64,000 nt of DNA. It comes from Nymphaea colorata. Taxonomy: Eukaryota > Streptophyta > Magnoliopsida > Nymphaeales > Nymphaeaceae. The stretch lies in assembly GCF_008831285.2 (NCBI RefSeq), contig NC_045147.1, positions 21,716,981 through 21,780,980 of the forward strand. Direction: 5' to 3'. The notes below the pieces were generated by a model, which saw only the letters and a program-made list of their open reading frames with translations, was not told where the DNA came from and did not search any database. Within the stretch, counting starts at the first letter, position 1, and each line of letters starts with the position of its first letter. Of this stretch, positions 36,449 through 47,999 are shown one piece after another. The position numbers and the translations under genes are program-made.

Positions 36449-39103
36449 ATGGCAAGTATGGCACAAAGTTCAGCAATGAATCTCTATGCTGTCATAAGTG
36501 GCGTTTTCCTGATCTTTTTGTCTGTCTGTGTGTTTATATATTTATACATAATGGCGTTTTTTACCTTGCAGATTGATGTTGGTTCCTCTCCAGGCACATT
36601 TCAGATGGAATTTAAGTACCAAGAGGCATATCTCATTCTCTCGATTTATTTCTTCATTTCTTGTCTGTACTCTCCTTCTAAATTAATGAATGAATTGCAG
36701 GAGTACATAAGGAGTCGCAGGGGAGTGCAGCTCTTTACATGCAGATGGCTTCCTGTCCTCCCCCCAAAGGCCCTGGTTTTCCTTTGCCATGGTAGAATCT
36801 TCCAATTCCCCGCCTTCGATGATTCATGATCATCTTCTTTCCTGAAATGGATTAACCATCTTGGTTGGTTGCAGGATACGGCGTGGAGTGCAGTAGATTT
36901 ATGAGAGGTGACGCATTGATGTTTAAGACATCGAATCAACACTTGATTTTCTTTGCATAATTTGTCAAGGATTCTGCATGCATGCTTCTGTAACTGAACA
37001 GTTCGATCATAAAAGTAGGCGTCGGGAGGAGACTCGCGTCGGCCGGATTCGGGGTGTTCGGAATGGATTACGAAGGCCATGGCAGATCGAAGGGGGCACG
37101 TTGCTACATCAAGAAATTCAGCAACATCGTTAACGACTGCGACGATTTCTTCAAATCCATCTGCGGTGATTTAATTGAATTTCTGAATGCATCAACTCCA
37201 TGATCATCCTTCTCATGATGACTCCCCACTCACTCTCTTTTTCCTTCTCTTTTTGGCTGAGAAGCAACGGAAGAGTATTGTGAAAAGTCTCGGTTTGTGT
37301 ATGGCGAATCCATGGGAGGGGCCGTGGCTCTCCTGCTTCACAGGAAGGATCCATCTTTCTGGAATGGTGCTGTTCTTGTCGCTCCCATGTGCAAGGTAGG
37401 TGATCTTCTATATATCAGTTTCTTTTTTTTTATTTTTTTTGTTATTGAATAAAAAACCACTTTTAATTTAAATAATATTTGGCGAACTGATCATTTGCTA
37501 GTTAAAATTGCAAATAATAGGCAAAATTATATGAATTAGCACGGTGGGGAAAATCGCAGCTTTTTTTTAATAAAATTGCAAGAAAATTGTCAATTTTAGC
37601 AGATGTATATTTGAGTGGTCCAAATGCAATATTTTTAAAATATGTGAGTTTTTTAATTTGTAAAAATGTTGTGACATGCACCGCTTCAATGATACACCGT
37701 TTTTTATAGGTGGAGACATTTAATATTTTTCCATTTTCTTCTCTTAGTATGACACAAATTCAGCAAACCCTTGTGCTTGTCTTCTCAAGGTTGGCAAAGA
37801 AAGACTTATTGCAAGTGAAAAGAATGCCCCAAACTTACAAAGGGCCCTCGATGATAACGTTCCTATTCGCAGTTCATTAAATTGCATAGAAAATTGCCAT
37901 TAATTTCATTACGCGATTTTCTAATTACAGAGAAGGGCAGTGGGTCGCAGCTTTCATTTCGCCCTTAAATTGTCGCTATTTGTAGTCTAAACAAGTAGCG
38001 TTCACGGAAAAACTACAACTTGATTTGTAGCATAAGGTAATTACAACTGAGCTCTCACCAGCCAGCCAACCTCACCAGCTACGGGAGTCCAATCACTACT
38101 ACAGATTGTAGCCTGAGAAAGTTAATAAAACAAGTAAGATGAAATGGTAAGTGTTTTCATAAGGCCTGGAGTCAAGTGGTGTGACAGTTGCCAAAAGTGA
38201 ATATCTATTTTTCCATCAACGCTTTGCTCGTTTGTCGGTTAATTAATTATGTAAGTATTTACAAAAGCTCGTTCAAGTTTGTCTAAGTCTTAATCGAGTG
38301 GAGCTCGATTGATGACAAAGTAATAGTTCATATATTCAAACGAGTTTGTCGAGCCTTAATTGAGCCGAGCTCGACACGTAACTGCCGAACTCGAGGTTTC
38401 ATTAGTTGGGCCGAGTTCGAGCCAACTGAACTCGGGCTTGACTCGGCTTATGTTCACCCCTATTCGCATGTTTGTCGTCTGAACTAAGTCAACATCTTGG
38501 CATTTGATTTCAACTCTTACAGATATCAGAGGAAGTAAAGCCGCATCCTGTTGTCATCAACTTACTCACTACAATTGAGGAATTGATACCCAAGTGGAAA
38601 ATCGTTCCCGCTAAAGATGTCATCGACTCGGCCTTCAAAGATCCAGTTAAGAGGGAAGAGGTACCATTCTAGCCAGCCATATTGTTATTGTCATGCATAT
38701 TCCACTAATTTTATGTACTCTCTGAGGTCATTTGCCTACATGCAAGCCAATTTGTTCACGAACATCTGAAATCCCAACAAGAATCATGAAAAAAGTCACT
38801 ATGTTAATTTGCAAAATCACATGTCATTGACATCACAATAACCTTTTTTAATGCATTTTACAATTTCCAACATTATGTTCTACTATTAAAATTTGAAAAT
38901 GAATGAACTCAACAACCTGGTTTCCTCTTACAGCATGGAGACGTTGATATTGACGACGTTTCTCTCTTACAACTTACGTGAGCCCGTGAAGATATTATGG
39001 TCTACTGAAAAGTGGCATTTCTATATCTATATAAGGAATCTCATAAAGTTGCACACTTATAATTAACTATAAAAGTTATGTGAACCGATATATATATATA
39101 TAT

Positions 39104-39148
<45 letters not shown>

Positions 39149-40657
39149 CGAGCCTAACTTTTTGATAGGCAAACTTCATGAGGAAGTTTATGAGATGGGT
39201 TGTTGACTCGTGAGTCTCAGGTCGCCCTTAGTTGGAGTTTCACGAGCAAGGTGACATTTCTCAGGGTTGTTCGAGTCCATGCGTCAGTCTCAAAGTTGGA
39301 TCTGAGCTTAATTTGCGTCAACATTTCTTTGGGGATCGTTATTACTTTCGTTCACTGTTTCGACACCTTTGAGGGATTTTCTTGTGATGAATATTCAGAT
39401 TCGAAACAACAACCTCATATATCAGGAGAAGCCGAGACTGAAAACAGCCCTTGAGATGCTCCGGACCAGCATGAACCTAGAGAAAAGAATGAACGAGGTT
39501 TGATATATACACACACATCTCTCTCTCTCTCTCTCTCCCCCTTTCCCTATATATATACACACAAACACACACACATATGTAACTACCAGATTGTATATCA
39601 TCCTTGTTGAAATCATATGAACCGTCAATTTTAAGGAGATCGAATGGTGGAGATTAAGATACAAAATATATAAACTAAATTACTTTTCAAGAGCCCAAAA
39701 TGCCCTTAAAAGAAGATAAAGGGTTTTGTTTAGAATGCCTTTGGTTGCCTCTGATCTAAAATCCCCATGATTTGAAAACCATAGATTTAAGATCAAGTCT
39801 TCACCCTTTCGATTTTAAATTTGACATTTTCTCAATATAACAAGGTGGAAGTAAAGATCTTTAAGTGTAGATAGTAGGACTGACCTAAGATCCTTAGTTT
39901 CATAAACCATAGATTTTACCATGAATTTTTGTCACATCAGCAAAATCACACCATGTTAGATCCATAGATTTCAAACATCGGGTAATTAAAGACACTCTTA
40001 AGAGAGTTCTTTTGTTTGTTGGTTTCTCTCTCCTTATTTGAAAAGTATCTCAAATTATTGAAAAAACAACTTGATTTTTATGCTTGTAACTTAATCTCCA
40101 CCATCTAAACAACTTAACTTATATATATCCTATGTAATGTTAGTATATTGGCAAATCATTAAAATAACAAAGATTGAAAACGGAAATGCTTTTTCAAAAG
40201 AATTGGAACAAGTTTCCATTGTTTGGCTATAAAATCGTCTTCGTTTGCCCTTCTCTAACAGCGAAACCATGGGCAGGTGAACTTACCCTTCCTTGTGCTA
40301 CATGGGGAGGACGACACGGTCACAGACCCGGGCGTGAGCATAGGCCTGTATGAGACTGCAAGTAGTAGGGACAAGACACTAAAGCTCTATGCAGGAATGT
40401 GGCATGGGCTCACCAGTGGTGAACCAGACAGCAACATTGACATGGTCTTCGCGGACATCGTCGCATGGCTGGAGTCGCACACCATCCTCTACCCAATGCC
40501 TGGGACACCTGCACATGCTGTAGTTAACCAGTCTAGCAACTGGACTGGTCAAAGTGGGTTCAAAAATGGGCGCAGGTCCTCTCGACCGCACCCGCACCAG
40601 CGTGCGAGCATCCTTTGCGGACTAAAGGGCCGATCCGTGCTTAATAAGGACATGTAA
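36449..40657 (+). CDS. Alpha/beta hydrolase of the monoacylglycerol lipase / caffeoylshikimate esterase group
   Basis: Exons 36701-36791, 36875-36907, 37019-37165, 37265-37395, 38523-38660, 39399-39497 and 40277-40657 join in phase, preceded by 36572-36625 (MEFKYQE at its end) and probably 36449-36490. Visible: LVFLCHGYG oxyanion region, the GFGVFGMDYEGHGRSKG block, the nucleophile elbow GESMGG, PFLVLHGEDDTVTDP (acid) and AGMWHGLTSGEP (histidine), so Ser-Asp-His is complete. Proteins of this type hydrolyse monoacylglycerols or caffeoylshikimate; substrate cannot be told from sequence. The first certain junction uses a GC donor (CAAGAG|gcatat). Start is uncertain: 36449 (good ATG context, 371 residues with a weak GCT|gtcata donor) or 36605 (346 residues). 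The C terminus runs about 45 residues past the usual end. Introns hold microsatellites and a repeat. Confidence 0.9.
38222..38463. mobile_element. Degenerate DNA element in the hydrolase gene
   Basis: Ends, on the minus strand, with taggggtgaacataagcc and is full of gagctcga and gccgag words, like the segment at 18202-18500 in opposite orientation. It lies in the intron between 37395 and 38523. Confidence 0.4.
39089..39143. repeat. Compound (TA)n-(GA)n microsatellite
   Basis: About 9 TA units followed by some 18 GA units, within the hydrolase intron before exon 39399-39497. A second CT/AC-rich compound repeat lies at about 39510-39575 after that exon. Confidence 0.9.
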
Positions 40658-40861
40658 GGGTGTAACTGGTCCAATAAGGTAGCAATCTGGACCACTTAAT
40701 GATGTGTGTAGGTGAGTCTATGCCACTATGCGGCAGACATGTTCAGACTGCTTATCTTTCCCTGGAACATGTAGTTTTTATGAGAATCTTTATACTGCTC
40801 ATGGAGATGCTGGTCACGAAAAATAGAAGAATAAAAAACAAAAATACAAACATCCATTTGA

Positions 40862-40998
40862 CGAAGCGCTTTAAGCAGTAAAAAAATGTGAAAACCAATA
40901 AAATGTTAAACTAAGTATTATATATATGACTAAGCGTTTTTAAGCAGTAAAAAAACGTGAAAACTAATAAAATGTGATACTAAGTGTTATATATATAT
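40862..40998. repeat. Tandem duplication of about 67 bp
   Basis: Both units read aagcagtaaaaaaa.gtgaaaac followed by taataaaatg and end in a TA-rich run. They lie 200 bp downstream of the hydrolase stop. Confidence 0.8.
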
Positions 40999-41382
40999 GT
41001 GTGTGTGTGTGTAAACTTTAAACCTAGGCAAAGCTAGGCTCACTAGAAGAACCTGTACCAAAAAAGAAAACCAAACGAATTCAATACTAAGGATTACAAA
41101 ATTAAACATTTCTCAATGGAAAACCTGCAACCATCAATTAACAACAATAAAAGAATTCAAATGCAAACATATTAAAAAACTCATAACATGATAATAAACC
41201 TAACTAAAAGTTAAATTTAATGAAGTTTACAAGTTATATAGCCCAAAACAAAAAAAACTTGCAAGTAAAAAACAACGCTTTTCAATATTAGAAAGGAGGG
41301 AAGATATACCAATAAATAAATCTCCAATAATCTAAAACAAAAGCCTAAAGTAAAAACTAAATATACTGTCTACTTAAAAAAT

Positions 41383-41621
41383 AAAACATAAATCCTCAAT
41401 ATGATCACATTTCATGTTAACATTGTTTGCTGAAAATTTGTTTTATGCTATAATTCTAATGCCATCCAATAAATTTCCATTTCTAATCTCTAAAACTAAA
41501 ACACTACCGTAAAACCTAAAATTACTACCTAATTAGAAAATGACATACAAATCCTCAATATAATCACATTTCAGGTTACCATTTTTTGCCGTGAGTTTGT
41601 TTTATATTGTAATTCTAATAT
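41383..41621. repeat. Pair of 80-bp direct repeats
   Basis: 41383-41462 and 41541-41621 share acataaatcctcaatat / acatacaaatcctcaatat, atcacatttca and ttgttttat...taattctaat. Surrounding DNA from 40700 to 42480 is extremely AT-rich with no supported gene. Confidence 0.7.
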
Positions 41622-42905
41622 ATAAGAAAAAATATAAAAGAAGATAAAATATACATATAAGTTAAAAATTTAGAATAACATAGAATATTTTAAAATATCA
41701 TAACATAAAAATCATAACTGTAATGACACATTCACATACACAAACACCATATACTTTAAATGTAAAATCACATGCAACAATAAAAAAAAATAAAAAACAC
41801 ACACAAACAGAAGAAAAAATGTTTCAAAAAGAAATACTATTTAAAAAAATTAGGTTACCAATAAGAAAAACTAAGACATTAACAGCCCAGGCGATGTTCT
41901 ACAGCCTTCGAAAGGCAGGTTGCCCAAGAAAAAAATAACCTCAGCGATCAGCCAAGCCGGAAAGCCTAAGCAAGCCTAGGCAAAAGTACAGGCAAGCCTT
42001 TGTCGATATGGACTGAAACAAACAAGGCTTAAGCCATCGTCATCGCAACACCAAAGTCATTCTAACACCAGGTAACTTTGTGAGAATAAAGGAAACAAAT
42101 AGTTTCTTGCCCCACTCTCTCTTAATGCACTCAAAGGAACCATGATTTAATACCCTCATGAAAGAGATCAACAGGATCTTCTCTAGTCAAACATACATCA
42201 TCATGAACCAAACTTGGGGTTATTAGGTACACGAGTCATCCTCTTGGAGAGCTGTTCCACATTGAATGGTAAATACCAAGAAATTACATGATCCTCCTAA
42301 TGTCACGCACGTGCTAACCACTATGCAGATTACCTAACAACTCATATTGATGACAATTATTGAAAAAAGGAAACATTAAGTGTTCGACAACTTTTGGCAG
42401 CAGCAAACCAAAATGACTAACAGGCCAGAACATTAGACACAAGCTAGCAATAACACAAGCTACACAACTCATGTAAACAGAGCATGCTGAGATGATAATT
42501 TAGCTTGTAGCTGCAACCCTGCTACTGAGTCTGGGATTTCAGGAACGCCTCCTGGACCCCTGCACCATCAAACCATACACATCTTATGAACTGTTGATAC
42601 AAATAAAACAAAACATCCAAAGTACAACATGTGAAAGGAGCTGTGGATCATACCGACTTCCAAAAAGTGAAAAATAAACATGCTCAAGAATCTAGAAAAA
42701 ATATTCAAACTGAAGGATGATGGAAAATATGGATCAAAATTTTGGAGGAAATGGACTTCTAAACTAATATTTGTGCAATGGAATTTCTATAAGAATCAGG
42801 CGACTTGAAAAGTAACAACCACAACTACTTGTGGTACCAGACTCATCACGCTGCCTGTTTTATTCAGTTGTGGTATCAGACATGCTACTCTGCTTGCTTG
42901 CCTAG

Positions 42906-45900
42906 TTAGTCCTTGTGTGCAGGGGCATCAAACCGACTGAACTGCCTTGCATATTTGTCTGCCTTTGCTCCAGTCTTGTGATCATAGTATTCCACAACTG
43001 CAGCTCCCGCCAATGCAGCCAGTGTCAAGAATTGAGCATGCAGCCTGAGAAAACACAAAAAGAGATACTGAAGCTAAGCCGATGTGAAGCTTCTATGCTT
43101 TGATTAGTAAAATGAAAACCATGTCAAAGTGGAATTTTCTTTCATCTAACATGAACAAGGACCACAAATTTCTGACGGAGGCAACATTGTGTCCCTGAAG
43201 GTATCACGTAACTTAAGATGCTCTCTTTTAGGTGGAATCTTGAAATGGAAAGTAGGTGTTCCTAAAACTCACGTATCATTATCATGGGGAGCATGCCTTT
43301 GAGAATGTCAAATTTATTTAGGAATTTATTCTAATAAGAACATCATGATTGATGCAACTAAATCAGTTTGAGGAATCAATTATAAATAACATGCCTATTA
43401 TATTATTTATTTTGACTTCTAGCAAAAGCGAACACAGAAATATTCAAACCTTTCTTATCATTATAAAAGCATGCATGCTTATCTTGCTCTCTTATATAAT
43501 ATCCATAGCAATATGATCTTAAATCTGAAAGTAAGCAACATTATCTACCAAAAAAGTAATAAGTACGTATCAAGTAATAATTAATCAATCCATATCATAT
43601 TGTCCTCATTTTCCCTATCCAAGATTGGTCTGAGCCCCTGGTTTCTCTAGGATAGGATGCAAAATCAAACTTGACCTGATGTGAGCCAAGTTCACATTCC
43701 ATAAATTTTTGAAGTCCAAGTTGTAGCTATGAGCTGAAAAAACATCCAGGTAAAACGCAAACAAGCTTTCCATATGCACGTGTCAACTCTTATTCTTGTA
43801 TCGCCCAGTGGGGCATATGGAGAAGGTTCCAGTGTGCAACATCACGCTTTTCTATTGTCACTTGTGAGAATATCAATAAATTGCTAACACAACTTGTTCT
43901 CAGGCATATGATTCGTACAACTGTGTTATTCATTCTGAAAAATAAGTAAATGTCATTTACTGGTGAAGCAACAAAAGGCGTCATCAAGTATTAAAAAATA
44001 ACTCATGTGGTGCATCCTCATTTTCCCTGCCTAAGATTGATCTAAGACTCTATTTCCCTAGTATAGGGTGCAATTCAAGTTTACCTGGATGCGAACCAGT
44101 TCAGGTTCTGTAACTGTAAGTACTTAATGTACAAGTCATAGTTACAAATATTGTCTCGGAATTTAAACAACAAAGTTTTTATCGGGTATAATACGGCAGA
44201 CTTATTTTTCTTGGGAAAAAAATGGGAAAAACATGGCAATTTTTTTTAAAAATAAAAAAAATAATGAGAAGCTAATAAGACAACATCAAAAAATAACTAG
44301 AGAGGCAACAAATAAAAATTAGAATATGGAAACAAGTAAGCTTATGTATTCATAAAAACAGATGCAATCGCTATCAACACAATATCTCCTTAAACATCAA
44401 TCAACAAAATTTGTCATCCAAAAAACCTGCTACCTGCTTTTAGCAGAGTACATGAAACATCCATTACCCAACTCCTAAAATTGACGCCCGTTAAAAGTTA
44501 AAAACTAAAACATGTTCAATATATTCAACTTATCCAATACCTACATCTAAAACAAAACATATTAAAAATTTGAAAGAAAAATACAAAAAAGCACAAAAAT
44601 ACACGTCTATTACCTATCTGATTTAAAATCAAACATTTTTAGGCAGTGGCATCATGTGTAATATTAGAAAATATAATGGCAAAAGAGGAACAATGCTTAA
44701 AAAAAAAGTCGACTTCTTTTCAGTTTAAAACTTGAATCAATTTACAGAAACAACCATTATTTCTCTTTGTGGAGGAGAACTTCTTTTGGGTTTTTACATC
44801 TGAGGAAAACTGAAAAATCGACAAACTTTGGAGAATTTTGCTGGAGGTATTCTGCATTCAGCCAAAGACCGATGCTGGGAAGCTGACTGCAGGGAAGTGT
44901 CCAATGAGGTAGGTAGCAGAAAGTAGCATTTCTATTGTTTTTTTTCAAACGATTTTCTGTGACTAGAAGGTTCACATAGAAACACAGTAAAAAAAAATTG
45001 CAAAAAACACACTTTTCTGTGTCATTTTTATTTTTGACATCCTTATGGAAAAGAGGCACCTTTTTCGCATCTTGTTCGAATGATTTTTTTACCCTCATTT
45101 TTAATGCTTTTTTGTAATAGCATTTTTGTCACTATGGTTCAAGTTACACTTTAACCTAAAAGGACAGACAGGTAAATTACATCCAAGGTTTTCATATCAC
45201 CTGCTCTTCTTATAGGAGCACAGCAGGACCAACTGAGAAAAAATTAGTGTATAACTTCATGCCAAAGTTTCAACTTTTTTCGTTACTTATCTGTGGGTAT
45301 ATTGATAAATACTGTTTTTCATTTAAGCAGCTAGTACCAGATATCTTTCTTAAACTACACGTTTTGTAAAGCATCAAGTTTGTACTCTGTAGTAACAAAT
45401 TCAAGAAAACGCATATTATATTATATTATAAGTTGATTAGCTATATTATTGACAAATACTAGAAAAATAATAAACATATCCAATAAGATCTTAGACGAAT
45501 TAGCAGTAATTGTAAATGATTTCTTGACTATTAAATGGTTATTTCTTGTAACATTCATGTTTCTTGCTTCTGCTTTTGCAGTGCTTCTGTATTATGCATT
45601 CTGCTTCAGCAGCATTATAAATTATAATGAACTGTCACCTTTGGAGAGTATAAGTTCAAATTACGAGCTTAATTAGTAAAGATATAGATGTGAGACAAAT
45701 AAAGTTCACTAAAAGAGGGACATGCCCTTGAGCTCCTAACCTCCTAACCATAAAGGGCTTAAGGGGCCTGTTTGGCATGAGAACCTTGTGTGAGTGTTCT
45801 ATCATTTTACCCCGAATATTGAGGTAGATTCATGAACCACTCGAACAAGTGTTACATGAATTTGGCCTACTATTTTGAGGCAGATTCATGAAACACTCAG

Positions 45901-46957
45901 GCTATGTTCCCCATACCAAACGGCCCATACAGAAACCTTTGGTGTCTGACAAAACCGATCAGTTTTCTTGAGCCACTATATAGCTTCTTAATTTTATAAC
46001 AACCCAGCCGATAACACATTTGAACTGAAGAGGCAGCTTACAACATAACCCCGCACAAGCTAGATCAACTCTCTAGCAATTGCAGGAAGCCAATAACACT
46101 TGCTAACTATGTGAAAATGAAACAGGTCCACCACTGACATCAAGTGCCACTAAAATTTTTTGTTTTGAGTTTTAAGGGTTAAACCAAGGAAACACAGCAT
46201 TTAGACCATGACAATCACCGACTTCTCACATCAATCGTCTCATTCCTGCCAACAACTTCTAGTACTAAGACAATATGCACATATCACTGCCCCATCTGAA
46301 ACAACATACGTCAAGCACTAGAACACCAAAAAGATTCAAACCACATAATGAAACGCCAAATGAAAAAAAAAAAAAATTAATACGATCTCGACGTGCTATA
46401 AGAAACAGCTCATATCGGATCGCCAGAACCTATTATTTCGCCTTATTTTCTTGCTGAGAGATAGTGAGGTTCTGTGGTTCTCGGTTACTATAAGTTGTTG
46501 ATAGGAAAAAGGAGAGTGGAAAACATTAAGAAAAAGTACAAAAAGATCCAGAAAAGTAGATCTACGGGAGAGAAGTAATTAGTCACACGAAAGAAAATAT
46601 TCAGCAAATCGCATCCCACGTAACCAAACCATTCGAAATCAGAAAACAAATAAGATAAATGATGGGAGCAATACCTAGCGTGGATGATCTTAACGCTAGT
46701 TTTCATGTTGGGTTGAGACCAGTTGTAGGCGACTGATCCCGCAAGTCCGCTCAACCAAAGAGTTCCTAGAATCCCAAAATAGAGCGCACCGGAAAATAAA
46801 GCCCCAAAAATGATAAGAAAAACAAGCAAGAAAGCACCGAAATCGTGCTTGCATAGATTAAAAAATAAGAAGATGGATGATTACCAACGGTTCGCAGCTT
46901 GTGTTCGACGACCCATTTCCTCATAGACTCAATCGAGCTCGTGCCTTCCTCCGCCAT
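42906..46957 (-). CDS. HIG1-domain protein (hypoxia-induced / respiratory supercomplex factor family)
   Basis: Three exons, 46885-46957, 46675-46765 and 42906-43044, give 100 residues: MAEEGTSSIESMRKWVVEHK, then LRTVGTLWLSGLAGSVAYNW, KTSVKIIHARLHAQFLTLAA, LAGAAVVEYYDHKTGAKAD and the end FDAPAHKD. Plant HIGD proteins are inner-mitochondrial-membrane subunits related to yeast Rcf1/Rcf2, associated with complexes III and IV. The two hydrophobic helices (TLWLSGLAGSVAYNW; FLTLAALAGAAVVEY) and the connecting IIHARLHAQ loop are present. All splice junctions are canonical and in phase. Intron 2 spans 3.6 kb and contains a MITE. The upstream in-frame ATG at about 47056 gives an unlikely extension, so MAEEG is used. 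Confidence 0.93.
44160..45140. repeat. Repeat-like segment in HIGD intron 2
   Basis: The stretch gggtataatacggcagact then gggaaaaacatggcaa near 44190 resembles, in opposite orientation, the DNA near 1390-1480 (tgccgtattgtaccc). The right part ends ttttgtcactatggttcaag, also like words at 1150-1180. This hints at a dispersed AT-rich element; boundaries unclear. Confidence 0.3.
45764..45926. mobile_element. 163-bp MITE in HIGD intron 2
   Basis: Left end GGGCCTGTTTGGCATGAGAAC and the complemented right end GGGCCGTTTGGTATGGGGAAC are clearly inverted repeats. Internally gtgttctat and gtgtttcat also pair, and gaggtagattcatgaa / gaggcagattcatgaa is a direct repeat. The GGGCC(N)GTTTGG end type is widespread in plant MITEs. 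Target duplication not clear. Confidence 0.75.
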
Positions 46958-47159
46958 CGTTGTGGCAAGCAGAGACAATTCCCCGATGGCGAGAGGAGTT
47001 CTGAACAGGAAGGAGGAGACGGGGAGAACTTGCCTAATATCGAACCTTTTATACATAAGCGTCTAACTTTTGCTGGTATTAGGAAAAAAAAACAGCATCG
47101 CTTTTTGGACCTAGGCGCTTGAGTCAATTATTGTGTCAATAAGTTTTACAAATGACCGC

Positions 47160-47345
47160 TCTTGTCAAAATAGCTGAACGAAACCATCAATTTTCTTGCA
47201 TCTCTTTATTATTTTACACTTTATTTGTATAAAATATACGTTTTTCATTTTGATTTGAAGAGGGCGATTGGGGTGATATACTTCGTAAGAAAGTCATAAC
47301 AAACTCACATTTATTTCACTTCCCCATTGGTTTAATGCATTTTGT
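47160..47345. repeat. Left copy of a direct repeat flanking the gene-fragment region
   Basis: Contains gaaaccatcaattttcttg, ttattattttacactttat, ttcattttgattt, gagggcga.t..gggtgat and cataacaa, in the same order as 53490-53690. About 75% identical by eye. It lies just upstream of the HIGD gene on the opposite side from its coding sequence. Confidence 0.7.
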
Positions 47346-47999
47346 GCCTTTTATGATAATGTATGCGACGTTATGTTGTTATAAATACACAGCCGATTTT
47401 ATTTATTTTTTACTTATTTTCATGTTTTTTGGTCATTTCATATCTTTTTGCATTTCACATATACATTTTTTCGCTTATATGATAGTTCTATATACATTTA
47501 TGGCTTTCAACTTTCTAGTGTTTCGTAAGGTCCAAGTGCTTGTTTCCCATTCCATTCCATGTGTTGCTTCTTGTATTTATTTCGTATATTGATAATGTAC
47601 GTGCTATTCTTCTTATTAGGGAAAATATTGGGCGTGGACAAAAGATATCAACTTGGTTGATTGAGTGCAACAGAAAACACCAATACAACGAAAAACATGT
47701 GGGGCGGGTAAAATGGATAAACGGAAAATTTGAACCGAGGGGAACCGACCCGGTCGACGACCAGGGAGAGTCAAACGACACGGTTTCTTGCAAAAACTGA
47801 CCGAGACGAACCGGCATTCTGGCCGTAGTTGGCGGGAAAAACATATCACTTCCTTTTCCTGACAGTTACGCTCCACTTCATGCTCACCGTTGCGCGCCAA
47901 CTTCATTCTCGCAGTTGCAGCGGTCGCTGCAGAGGAGAGGGAGCGAAAGGTAGGAGGCTGGCGAGCCCTAACACTCTGGTTTTCTTTGAATGCCTTGGC
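47346..47999. other. No supported gene
   Basis: AT-rich then GC-richer DNA leading into the PDI fragment. A 118-codon plus frame from 47829 starts with an ATG and a hydrophobic stretch, but runs out of frame relative to the PDI homology and is probably fortuitous. Confidence 0.4.
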
